Source: Bradyrhizobium sp. Ec3.3 (GTDB taxonomy: Bacteria; Pseudomonadota; Alphaproteobacteria; Rhizobiales; Xanthobacteraceae). From it: a DNA stretch of 64,000 bases. Shown piece after piece: positions 45,647 to 54,365 of this stretch. The position numbers were made by a program, and so were the translations under genes. Numbering within the stretch: the first letter of the stretch is position 1; each line of letters starts with the position of its first letter. A model generated the notes under the pieces. The model saw nothing but the letters and a program-made list of their open reading frames with translations, did not search any database and was not told the origin of the DNA. The stretch covers positions 109,485-173,484 of the forward strand of contig NZ_AXAS01000007.1 of assembly GCF_000472925.1 (NCBI RefSeq), read 5' to 3'.

Positions 45647-48283
45647 TCATGCAAGCATGATCCGGTTAGCCTCGAGACCGCGGTAGGCGCTGGTGCGGCA
45701 GCTCAAAATGATGATCTGCATGCGCTGGGCGGCTTCGGTCAATATCTCCAGCATGACTTCGAAGCGATCGTCATCCGCAAACACCAGCGCGTCATCGAGC
45801 ACAAGCGAGGCAGGTTTTCCGTTCTCGATGAGTAGGTCCGCAAAGGCGATGCGCGTGAGGACGGCAAGCTGTTCCTGGGTCCCCTTGCTGAGATCATCGG
45901 TGGCTTCTTCGCGGCCGGCGCGCAACAGCTGCATCGGACGGAGATCCTCCGCGAATGTGATCGATGCATTGGGCAAGAGCCGGCCGACGAAGGGCGTGAC
46001 GCGCTGTGTGATGGGTGCAAGAAGACGACGGGCAGCATCGCGTTGCGCTTCGCGGATGGTCTCCGCGAGCATTGCGAGCATCTCGGCTTCCTCCTTCAGC
46101 CGGGCATGTGCTGCGGTCGCAGCCTCCGCGAGCTCGGCGGCGGCTGCCGCCCGGCTGGTCGGCCCCGTGCCGCCGAGTGTCTTGGCGCGTTCTTCGAGCT
46201 GGGCGATTTCGCTCACAAGAACAAGCCTGTCAGTGGCCAGTCGCTCGCCTCGCTTGCGTAGATTGTCGCGACGCTGCACCAGCACGGTCTCGTCGAGCCC
46301 TTCGACGGCGCGCCGCGCTTCGTCGCGAGCAACGATCGCACGCGCTTCGGTTGCCTTTGCAGCCGCCAATGCGGCGCCGAGTGCAATATCGTCGAAAGCT
46401 TCGAGCTCGGTCGCGAGTTGGTCACCGAGCCGTGAAACGTCTGCTACAGCGCGCTCGACCTGACCCGCCAGGCGAACATGGGCGAGCTGCGCCTCCTGCA
46501 GCGTCTCGAGCGCAGCCTGGCGACGACCCTCGGCTTCTCGTTCAGCGGTGCGCGCGGCCCGCCAGGCTTCTTCGAAATCGCCTTCAGTTCGATCGGTGCC
46601 ATCCTCGGCGAGCTGTGCTGGCCGGTCTGTGGCTGCGAGCGCGCCGCGCAGCGAATCCAGGCCTGCGGCAATGCCGAGCTCCGGATCCTCGGGACAGGAG
46701 GCCGCAAGTCGAGCCGACAGCACAGAGACCGCTTGGGTCGCTTCCACACGCGCTCGCGCCGTCTCCTTGGCGGTGATTGTATCGGTACAGCCGACCTCGG
46801 CGAGAAACGCGGCGAGATCCTGTTCTACTGCACGAAGTCGGGCTTGTGCAGGGGCTCCAGAAGCAGGCGGCGTAACCGTCACGCTTCCGATACCTTCGAA
46901 CACGAGAGTCTGGGTGTCGGTCACGAAGACGCGCCTGCTGCCCTCTACCAGAGCGCCGTTCAGGCGAACTTGCGGCGCCGTCTGCAGCAAATCGATCTTG
47001 ATGAGGGCCGCGCCAGCGGTGGCGGCCGCTTTGGCTTCGACGAGGGTCTGTTCGAGGTCCTGCAACCGCGCGCTCGCTTCCAGCGTCATCCGAATCGCCG
47101 CGACTTCGCCGCGACGCGCCTGGAGCTCGGCTGCAATCCTTTCGGCGGCCTCGAGGCGGGCAAAGGCTGCGGCAAGCGCGTGCTGGCGCATTCGCGCAGT
47201 TCGCGCTTGTTGCGCTGAAAGCCTGTCTTCCTCGGCCATGCGCAAGGCGACCCGAGCGGTCTCGAGTGTTGCGGCCGCCTCACTTTCGGCCTGCTCGGCC
47301 GATCCCTGAACGGCGTCATGATCCGCGGCGACCTGACGTACGGTCACTGCGGTCCGCTCGGCGCGCTCCGATTGGTCGCGTAACTCGCGCCGAGATACCT
47401 CACGGGCTTCCAATCGCACGCGTTCGCCGGTCGCTTCGCGCAGCAATGCTTCGGCAGTGCGCAATGCTTGTCCCGCGGCCTTCGCGCGATCGATATCGGC
47501 CTCCAGTTGGGCGAGACGTTCGCCCTGTTCGGGATCCTCGAGTTCGCGAACTAACCGCCGTTGCTCGTTACGCTTCGACTCGAGTCGATTGAGCACTGTA
47601 TCGAACTGCTCCAGCTCGGCCTGTGCAACGCGCGCCTCTTCGCATGCGGCAGTTGCTCTTTCCTGAGCCTCAAGGAGGCGGCGGGCGGGGCGGCCCGTCG
47701 GGGTCTGAAAATCAGCAAGATTTCGTTCAATGGCCTGCAGCACTGTAGTCGTACGCTGGCCGCCGGTTACAACGCCGACCTCGCTGGCCAGGACCTCCTC
47801 AAGCGTCCGGCGGGCACCTTGCCCCGGGACTCCAAACACGAAGGACTGGCCTTGCTCTACCCAAAGCAACCCTAGCGCCCCGCGACTATCATCGTCGGCG
47901 CCGCGATTGCCAGCGCGGGCGAACCCAAGTAGCGCTTGCAGGCGTTCCTCGGCTTCGTCGCCAGTCGCGCGCCCATTGGGCCCTTCGAGCTCCACCGAAG
48001 CGTTCTGGAGGAAGCGTTTGCGCAGCCTCCAGACATCGCCCCTGATCTCGAAAGTCAAATCGACAGAGGGCGCTACATCGTCGCCATGCGGCCGAAACGA
48101 ACGAATGCGATCGCTTCGCGATCCATGCCGTTCGAACAACACTGCTCGCAATGCCTCAAGCGCTGTCGACTTGCCTGCTTCATTTTGGTCGCACACCAGG
48201 TTCAAGCCGGCCTTGAAGCCGGCCAGCCGGATCGGCCGGCGAAACTTTCGGAAATTATCGATAGCGAGGTCGCGGATCAGCAT
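45647..48283 (-). CDS. Rad50/SbcC-like ATPase (YhaN-type)
   Basis: The 878-residue protein starts with IRDLAIDNFRKFR and Walker A CDQNEAGKST (31-40). Long coiled-coil arms rich in Glu, Ala and Arg follow (about 190-420 and 560-760). It ends with an ABC-type signature LSKGTQEQL, Walker B SLVLDDALVFADDDRF and a last SCRTSAYRGLEANRI. This is the YhaN-type AAA_27/SMC-like layout; no zinc hook CxxC is evident at the arm tip. It would work with the nuclease encoded just upstream, whose stop overlaps this start by one base (TGATG). The length fits YhaN better than SbcC. Confidence 0.88.
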   Translation of the reverse strand: MLIRDLAIDNFRKFRRPIRLAGFKAGLNLVCDQNEAGKSTALEALRAVLFERHGSRSDRIRSFRPHGDDVAPSVDLTFEIRGDVWRLRKRFLQNASVELEGPNGRATGDEAEERLQALLGFARAGNRGADDDSRGALGLLWVEQGQSFVFGVPGQGARRTLEEVLASEVGVVTGGQRTTTVLQAIERNLADFQTPTGRPARRLLEAQERATAACEEARVAQAELEQFDTVLNRLESKRNEQRRLVRELEDPEQGERLAQLEADIDRAKAAGQALRTAEALLREATGERVRLEAREVSRRELRDQSERAERTAVTVRQVAADHDAVQGSAEQAESEAAATLETARVALRMAEEDRLSAQQARTARMRQHALAAAFARLEAAERIAAELQARRGEVAAIRMTLEASARLQDLEQTLVEAKAAATAGAALIKIDLLQTAPQVRLNGALVEGSRRVFVTDTQTLVFEGIGSVTVTPPASGAPAQARLRAVEQDLAAFLAEVGCTDTITAKETARARVEATQAVSVLSARLAASCPEDPELGIAAGLDSLRGALAATDRPAQLAEDGTDRTEGDFEEAWRAARTAEREAEGRRQAALETLQEAQLAHVRLAGQVERAVADVSRLGDQLATELEAFDDIALGAALAAAKATEARAIVARDEARRAVEGLDETVLVQRRDNLRKRGERLATDRLVLVSEIAQLEERAKTLGGTGPTSRAAAAAELAEAATAAHARLKEEAEMLAMLAETIREAQRDAARRLLAPITQRVTPFVGRLLPNASITFAEDLRPMQLLRAGREEATDDLSKGTQEQLAVLTRIAFADLLIENGKPASLVLDDALVFADDDRFEVMLEILTEAAQRMQIIILSCRTSAYRGLEANRIMLA

Positions 48284-49401
48284 CAGTGTGCCTCCGCGCG
48301 GGCGGCTCGGCGCTGTTCGACATAAAGGCGCTCGAGCGCGGCGGCAGCGCGCTTGGCGAGCACACCGCCTTCCGCAGACAAGGCCTGCAGGCGTTCGGCA
48401 GCCACGTGCAGCACGCCATGGGCATCGATGTCAGCGAGGTCCGCATCGGTCGGACGCGCATAGAGATCGTCGAGATTGAGGTCAAGCCAGCGCACTTCGT
48501 GCGCCAGCTCTCCTTCGAGCCGGTCGCGTAGAACCACTCGCTCTGCGAGTGTGAGAAGGCCAGATAATTTAAGACGCAAGATAAGGTTTCGACGCTCGAC
48601 GGCAGGGGCCAGACCGGCGAGCAAGACGTTCAGGTCGGCCGCGCTGCTGAGCGACCAAGTTTCCGCTCTCCAATGGTAGCGCCCGGTCGATAGGTCCGCT
48701 ACACTTGGCCTTTCGAACCCTAGGTCCACGCAAAGCGCGACGCCGCTCACCTCGCGGCCGAAATCATCAGGTTCAGGCGTTCCAGAATAATAGGTGTTGG
48801 GATCGATTTCGTGCCGGCTGTGCCAGTCGCCGAGTGCAAGATAGGTGAGGCCGGACCGGCGCGCTCGATCCGGCGCAATCAGGTTTCCAGCCGTTCCGCG
48901 GGAACCGAAATCTCGGATTGGACCATGTGCGAGACCGATGCGCTTCGCGCCCGCGGGGGTTTCCGCGAAATCGAACCATGCAGTCGGGTCTTCTAGCGCC
49001 CGCTTGAACTGCAGCGGGGCAGGGAGCAGCCAGAATCCATCCTTGAGTTCGAGAGGCCGTGGTTCGAGGCACACGGTTACAGTGTCGGGCACCTCGCCGA
49101 TGAGACGGCTCCAGAGACCGTCGGCACGCGCCGGATCGTGATTGCCCGGAAGCAGGACCCAGCGTATATCTGATGCGGCCTTCATGCGCGTGAGCGCCTG
49201 ACGATAGACGCGGTCACCTGGTTCTGGACTATCGAACACATCGCCGGCCACCAGCACGAGGTCTGCGCCTTCGCGGCGCGCCGCGGCGGCAAGCGTGTCA
49301 ATCGCATCGAGACGCGCTTCGAATAGAGCAGTGCGAGCTTGGTCGGGCACTCGTCCAAACGGCTTACCGAGCTGCCAGTCCGACGTGTGTATGAATCGCA
49401 T
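48283..49401 (-). CDS. Mre11/SbcD-like metallophosphoesterase nuclease (YhaO-type)
   Basis: The 372-residue protein has the Mre11/SbcD phosphoesterase motifs: HTSDWQLG near the N-terminus, GDVFD (54-58), GNHD (87-90), an LAHGPIRDFG motif and GDWHSRHE. The second metal ligand of motif 1 is Gln where most Mre11 proteins have His. This occurs in some bacterial YhaO-like relatives and may alter metal use. The start ATG at 49401 is chosen because GAGGG lies about six bases upstream; TTG at 49404 would add one residue. It is the first gene of the operon and makes a nuclease-ATPase pair with the next gene. Confidence 0.88.
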   Translation of the reverse strand: MRFIHTSDWQLGKPFGRVPDQARTALFEARLDAIDTLAAAARREGADLVLVAGDVFDSPEPGDRVYRQALTRMKAASDIRWVLLPGNHDPARADGLWSRLIGEVPDTVTVCLEPRPLELKDGFWLLPAPLQFKRALEDPTAWFDFAETPAGAKRIGLAHGPIRDFGSRGTAGNLIAPDRARRSGLTYLALGDWHSRHEIDPNTYYSGTPEPDDFGREVSGVALCVDLGFERPSVADLSTGRYHWRAETWSLSSAADLNVLLAGLAPAVERRNLILRLKLSGLLTLAERVVLRDRLEGELAHEVRWLDLNLDDLYARPTDADLADIDAHGVLHVAAERLQALSAEGGVLAKRAAAALERLYVEQRRAARAEAH

Positions 49402-50320
49402 CAACTTCCCTCGCCCAAATCCGGATCAGTGCTATCGTGCGCCTAGCGGAAAGCATGAAGCATTATCCCCTCCAGTTCTCTATTGAAGGGGAAGGCTCCG
49501 GCCGCGCTTTTTGAAAGGTCAGCTAAGCGCTGGTCCGCTCAGCCGGTGAACTGCTTGTGCCGCGGCAAGGTAGTGCTCAAACCCATCGGGGTCCCGCGGC
49601 GATGCTTGTCGAAATCGTAGTGCACTCGATAATTCCTTCTCAATATGCATCGCTCTTATTCCGTTCCTGATGATCGAGCAAGCGAATCCCTGTGGGTGTC
49701 ATCGCTTCCGCGTCGAGCGGCCAATGCGCTGCAAGCAGCGGACAGATAACCGTCCAGATCAAATAGCCAAACCATCGTGCGCCCAACCAAACTGGGCTGC
49801 GGTAATCACCAGGTCGTCGGAAAGCTCCACCATTTCCCTCAAGTCGCACTCGATAACGTCCGTTCTTGCTGTCCCAATGCAAGTCCGAGCTCACCGTATC
49901 GAGCCTGATCTCCTTTATGATCTCGAGGTTATGGGGATGTTCGAGTGACGATCTGCCGCAAATGACGCTGCATCATATTCGCCGTCGAGAAGTTTTGTCT
50001 CGCGTCAGCCCCCACCCAAGCGTCCGGAAAGCTGCTTCAATGGGCGCTGTCGCGCAGTATTTCTGCAACGAAGAGTCGGCAAGGGGCGCGCCTGTCTGAC
50101 GCTGCCGCCAACGCTGCTGAGCAGCACCTTCTCGGGTCCTCTGCATGTGCCTGCGCAGGCGGCGCAAGGATCAACTCGGTTACGCGAATCGGTTAGAATC
50201 GGTCACCCGCTAGCGTCGGCATCGTCTCCATGACCGGCTCACGCCGGGCTCCACGCAAGCGCAACTGCAAAGAGCAGTTGGAGCAGCGGGCTTCCACCCG
50301 CCAAACCATGGAGAACCAAA
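49402..50320. other. About 0.9 kb without a firmly supported gene
   Basis: A minus-strand frame around 49640-49894, open further upstream, reads like a gene fragment (LHWDSKNGRYRVRLEGNGG, then a hydrophobic LGARWFGYLIWTVI) but has only a distant ribosome binding site. The promoter of the nuclease operon should lie in the first 100 bases. No integrase, tRNA or repeat was recognised. Confidence 0.5.
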
Positions 50321-50452
50321 ATGGGAGATGATCCCAATTCGGGGCCAAAGCGCGTGCACGTGAACGCGTACACGCGACTACGCCATGGACGCCGTGAGCA
50401 CGTTTGTGAGCACTGGCGTTCTTGGCCGCGTCAACTCGACTTTGGCTTTTGA
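50321..50452 (+). CDS. Small basic protein, 43 residues
   Basis: A short frame starts at an ATG with GGAG seven bases upstream. It encodes 43 residues beginning MGDDPNSGPKRVHVNAYTRL, rich in Arg and His (HGRREHVCEHWRSWP). It is followed 66 bases later by a strong 12-base-pair terminator hairpin, and this combination supports a real transcription unit. The product has no signal peptide or membrane helix. It resembles small basic proteins I associate with alphaproteobacteria, but I cannot name a family or function. Confidence 0.55.
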   Translation: MGDDPNSGPKRVHVNAYTRLRHGRREHVCEHWRSWPRQLDFGF

Positions 50453-50518
50453 GGTCGGACGGCAAAACTGGCCAGCCGACAGAGTAGGGGAGCGGAGTTG
50501 CCCTCCGTCTCAAGAGAG

Positions 50519-50548
50519 GCGAAGCCCGGCTTTTCTGCCGGGCTTCGC
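50519..50548 (+). terminator. Strong 12-bp hairpin terminator
   Basis: The arms GCGAAGCCCGGC and GCCGGGCTTCGC pair perfectly around a 6-base loop (TTTTCT). The stem is GC-rich and the following bases include CTTTC but no long T-tract. It would end the small gene at 50321-50452. Confidence 0.65.
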
Positions 50549-50690
50549 TGCTTTCGGATTGCTGCGGTTCTTTGGTTTTGCTGAAGGCCGTACCTTCGGC
50601 GTTTTGCCTTAACGGGAGCGAGGGAGATCTTAGCGCGCTTTGCAAATCCGCGATCGGATTACTCCCGCGCTCCTGTCAAAGACGGATCGG

Positions 50691-50972
50691 CTATCCAGCC
50701 TTTCGTTTAACAATCTTCACAAGCGCGTCGTCGATTCTGCTCTGCCAATTGGGGCCGCCAGCCTTGAAATGATCTAGAACAACGAGGCTGAGCCGCAGCG
50801 AAACCAGCTTCTTCGTAGACGCCTTATTGGGGCCGCGGCCCTTTCGCATCGTTGGGAAGACCTCGTGGATGGCTTTTGCCTTTGCAAAGTCGCGATTAGT
50901 CCATTCGGGGTTATCGCTTACAGCACGCATATCGCTGGCGGTATAGCGCTTCTTAGCGACGATTCGCTTCAT
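50691..50972 (-). CDS. brnA: BrnA-family antitoxin
   Basis: The 93-residue protein fits BrnA: a short N-terminal KRIVAKKRYTASDMRAV, a central NPEWTNRDFAKAK, and a C-terminal ribbon-helix-helix-like part (KLVSLRLSLVVLDHFKAGGP). BrnA binds DNA and neutralises the BrnT RNase. The start ATG at 50972 has GGGAG six bases upstream. The gene overlaps the end of the upstream brnT sequence by 20 bases, the usual operon layout. The toxin gene is frameshifted, so this may be an antitoxin without its partner. Confidence 0.85.
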   Translation of the reverse strand: MKRIVAKKRYTASDMRAVSDNPEWTNRDFAKAKAIHEVFPTMRKGRGPNKASTKKLVSLRLSLVVLDHFKAGGPNWQSRIDDALVKIVKRKAG

Positions 50973-51202
50973 AGAGCTCCCTTTCTGCTTTACTGGCTGG
51001 GCGCATGCTGATGATGCTGACGGTCTCCTTGCCGTACATCGCGAAATAGCGTCGCGAATATTCACGCCGATGCGCGATAACGGTCTCGCTTGGCTTCCAA
51101 GACGACAGCCGTATCGAAGAACTTCTCGTTGAGATCGGCGAAATCCATCCCGTGCTTGCCGAGATTGGCGAGCCGCTTTGGTTCGTCCCAAATGATCTTC
51201 AC
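50953..51202 (-). pseudogene. brnT: Frameshifted brnT toxin gene
   Basis: From GTG at 51202 the frame reads KIIWDEPKRLANLGKHGMDF, continues to DTAVVLEAKRDRYRA, then meets TGA at 51062-51064. The rest of BrnT continues in another frame (YGKETVSIISMRPASKAERE) to a stop at 50953, overlapping brnA. The middle strand, normally a GRxxVVVF-like segment, is shortened. The toxin RNase fold is therefore broken by a frameshift and a small deletion, and functional toxin is unlikely. Confidence 0.75.
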
Positions 51203-51833
51203 GAATTATTTCGTAGCTAAGATAGTAGGATGTCAGGAGCAAGACGTGGCCGTATTTCGGCGGACCTGCATTGCAGGTCGGGCAAGGTACATCAATCCTA
51301 TCGAGGGCGCGGCTGAGGCCAAGTACAAACGCTTTCGTCATCCGGACGATCCCAACTTCCCTGGGACGTATCACATACATTCGGCCCCCTGTGTGTTGCT
51401 GTTTGCGTTGGCGGCAGGAGTGGAGATCGACTGGCTTCGTATGTGGCCAGAACGCGACATGCTTCAGCAAATCAACTCGGAATCTCTATCCGGGCAGAGC
51501 GGCCTACTTGAGGGCTGCGTGATCCATATCTTGTAAGTCAACAGCACGTCTGCCGCTATCGTCACCGGACGATTACAGAGCGTCCCCCTATCCATCCGCT
51601 GGATGCCGAGCGTCAAGCGCGCGCGGTATGACCTACATCAGACGCGGACTTGTTTCAAAGATCATCGGTCTTGTTGCGAAGGCGACATCACTGACGAGCA
51701 ACTGCAGGGAATGCGCGCCGCGTCCGATGGCCTGGATCCTGCACAACATTCGCCCCGTGGAAGCAGTGCGACAACGTCGGTCATTCGGCCTTCGTTGCAA
51801 GTTGGCGCGCGCGTTGTGTGTTCGTGAGGTGAT
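51203..51833. other. About 630 bases without a supported gene
   Basis: A plus-strand frame ending at 51536 has a coding-like end (CVLLFALAAGVEIDWLRMWP), but its start overlaps the brnT remnant in antisense. No ribosome binding site fits it. The region just before 51834 carries the leader of the porin gene. Confidence 0.45.
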
Positions 51834-53555
51834 ATGAGACCTGAACTTTTGTTTTGGGGGACGGCAACGGCAGCGCTCGTTGCAAGCGGGGTCGTCAATT
51901 CGGCAGATTTTAAGCCGGCAGTAAAGGTCCCGCCTGTCTTATGGAGCTGGACCGGAGGATATTTCGGCGGGCAGGTCGGCGGGGGCTACGGCCGGACATC
52001 ATTTAGTGATCCCTACGGTCCCTCGATCTATGGCGACGTGGTCGAAACCCCTGTATTCCTGGCAGGAGCGCAGATCGGTTACAATTGGCAGAGAGACCAC
52101 TGGATCTTTGGCCTTGAATTGGATGTCAGCGGCGGCATCTCGGACGGTGCAAACACCTGTCTTGCCGCTTCCGGTGTTCTCGTGAGCGCAAACTGCAACG
52201 CAAGTCCGGACGTCTTCGTCACCGGGACCGGCCGGCTGGGTTATGCCTTTGGCCCGCAGGGCCGCACGCTTGCCTATTTCAAAGCAGGTGTGGCCTGGCA
52301 ACACAACCACGGCGATATCGCCAACGGTAACGAGTTTCGTAGCAAGCCATACCCCTCCGGATGGGCGCCACAGAATGCAACCCATTTTGACTATGGTCGT
52401 TGGGGAGGCATCATCGGCGCGGGTGTCGAACACGCGCTCACGCCGGCGTGGTCGGTCAGTCTCGAATATGATTATCTGAAGTTCGGCGGACCAAGTGTGG
52501 CAACCCCTTCGACGCTAGAATATCCACCCTTGGCAACGGTGCCAGCTAACACCGCTCACCTGACCAGCGGCTACCAGATCGGCAAGATCGCTCTGAACTA
52601 CCATTTTGACGCCGATGCATTGACGCCGCGATGGCCGGATACGCCGCTCTATCCGATAAAGCCGACCTTTAGCGCGCCGGCTATTCCCTTCGCCGCAGGC
52701 TGGTCGCTTGAAAGCGGCACACGGCTCTGGCTGAGCCGAGGAAAATTTCAATGGGAAAATGGTCCGCCCGGTCTTGTGTCGAGGCTGACCTATCACAAGC
52801 TGGATGGGATTTCCGGTGAGTTGTTCGAACGGGTTGACAGCCCCTGGGGGATCTTCCTGAAGGGCAATATCGGATTCGGGCTCTTTAACAGCGGGAATGA
52901 GAATGATGAAGATTGGGGCTTAGTTTGGGACGCCGGCGATCCCATGGCCTATACCAACACGATCTCGGGTCAGGCAAACGGAAGGTTCATGTACTACACG
53001 GCCGATGCGGGCTATGATTTTTTGCGTGGGAGCACGTACAAGATCGGTGGGTTCACCGGCTGGACCTATTACGGCCAAAAGTCCGATTCGACAGGATGCG
53101 TTCGGATCGCGTCGCTTCAATGTCTCGCGCCGGGCGATCAAAGGACAATTGGCAGCCAAGATACCAACTGGAATGCGCTGCGCATCGGCCTCACCGCTGA
53201 GACCATGTTTCTCGATCGTTGGCGCGTGAGCGCCGATGTCGCCTATTTGCCCTGGACGGATTTCCAGGGGCGCGACAATCATCTGCTGCGCGACCTCACG
53301 ACCTTCATCGATCATCGCGGGAGTGGTGGCCATGGGGTACAAATAGAAGGCGTTCTATCGTACCTCATCACCAGCAATTTCAGCGTCGGCGTCGGCGGCC
53401 GTTACTGGGCGATGTGGAGTCCGAGAGATAGTGAGCAATTCGCCACCCAAGCCGAGCAGGCGCGCACCTTTCCCGTCACCTCTGGGCCCTACCTTGCGAA
53501 CTATCGCATGGAACGATGGGGCACGTTCCTGCAGGTCTCCTACAAGTTTCACTAA
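51834..53555 (+). CDS. Outer-membrane protein with two fused beta-barrels
   Basis: The 573-residue protein has a signal peptide (about 1-23) and an Omp25/31-like eight-stranded barrel (about 35-255): WSWTGGYFGGQVGGGYG, then GAQIGYNWQRDHWIFGLELD and a closing KIALNYHFDA. A second barrel (about 280-573) starts at WSLESGTRLWLSRGKFQW and ends with the outer-membrane signature FLQVSYKFH. Most Omp25/31 proteins end after the first barrel. The second has strands like large porin or omptin-type barrels, but no catalytic residues could be assigned. The start has GAGGTGAT close upstream. It is a single-gene unit; a hairpin lies 108 bases downstream. Confidence 0.85.
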   Translation: MRPELLFWGTATAALVASGVVNSADFKPAVKVPPVLWSWTGGYFGGQVGGGYGRTSFSDPYGPSIYGDVVETPVFLAGAQIGYNWQRDHWIFGLELDVSGGISDGANTCLAASGVLVSANCNASPDVFVTGTGRLGYAFGPQGRTLAYFKAGVAWQHNHGDIANGNEFRSKPYPSGWAPQNATHFDYGRWGGIIGAGVEHALTPAWSVSLEYDYLKFGGPSVATPSTLEYPPLATVPANTAHLTSGYQIGKIALNYHFDADALTPRWPDTPLYPIKPTFSAPAIPFAAGWSLESGTRLWLSRGKFQWENGPPGLVSRLTYHKLDGISGELFERVDSPWGIFLKGNIGFGLFNSGNENDEDWGLVWDAGDPMAYTNTISGQANGRFMYYTADAGYDFLRGSTYKIGGFTGWTYYGQKSDSTGCVRIASLQCLAPGDQRTIGSQDTNWNALRIGLTAETMFLDRWRVSADVAYLPWTDFQGRDNHLLRDLTTFIDHRGSGGHGVQIEGVLSYLITSNFSVGVGGRYWAMWSPRDSEQFATQAEQARTFPVTSGPYLANYRMERWGTFLQVSYKFH

Positions 53556-54365
53556 ACTCGTTCCCCCCTCGCTCTACGCGTCGAAAGACACCGACTAGAG
53601 GGCGACCATCAAAGGCGAAAGCTTAGGTGCCGTGCCTCGAGTCGGCCGGAGGCTGCAAACTGCAAGCTTTTGAGCCGTCAAAGCTCAAAAGCTTTCATCG
53701 TTATGACGGGAGGCCAGGCGCTGCCGGCGGTTAGAATGATGTGCTTTAGCCGACAGATCTGCCATTACGCTCCCCTACATCCCAAATGCGTGATTGGCCT
53801 TTGATAAAATGGCGTTCGATCACGGTCAGATGCGGCAACTGCAAATCGCGCGTCGATTTCTCTATTGCAAGCTCCTGGTCTCAAGATCGTTCTGCACTCG
53901 CGCCACAGCCGCCATTTCTACGCTCGCGCAAGTTTAACGGTTGTGAAACGTCGATCGCAGCTTTCTGCAGCCTAGACCGCCGAGCTGACCACAAACCGAA
54001 CAGCGGCATCCTGCTGGGACCTTGCACAAGTTCTCGAACTGGCGCTGATCGCGGCCACCCATGCACTTGGTCATCTCATTCCAGAAAGTGGGCAGGCCAG
54101 CAACGCGCTGGGCGGGTGCAACTGTGATTCGCAAGAAGGAGTCTCTCGATAGCCGCACCTGTTCCAACGCGCGCACCGTGTCCGATGTATGACGATGTGT
54201 GAAGATGCTGACAGGCTGCTTAGGGCGATCACGTTGCAGTTCAAACAGTTTCTCCTTTGGCACGACTAATGCTTTGGGTTCGTCGGCGACGCGCCTGGCC
54301 GACGATATCCCCTGAAGCAAGGGGATCTGTCGATTGGTTATCCAAAAGCATGGAGCATCCGACAG
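53556..54365. other. About 0.8 kb without a supported gene
   Basis: Apart from the hairpin at 53664-53694, only short frames are present. One plus-strand frame of 42 codons near 53806-53934 has no ribosome binding site. No RNA gene or repeat was recognised. Confidence 0.5.
53664..53694. repeat. 12-base perfect inverted repeat
   Basis: AAGCTTTTGAGC and GCTCAAAAGCTT are separated by seven bases. The hairpin lies just over 100 bases after the double-barrel gene. It has no T-tract, so it is either a weak terminator, a 3'-end stabilising hairpin, or a protein-binding site. Confidence 0.5.
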
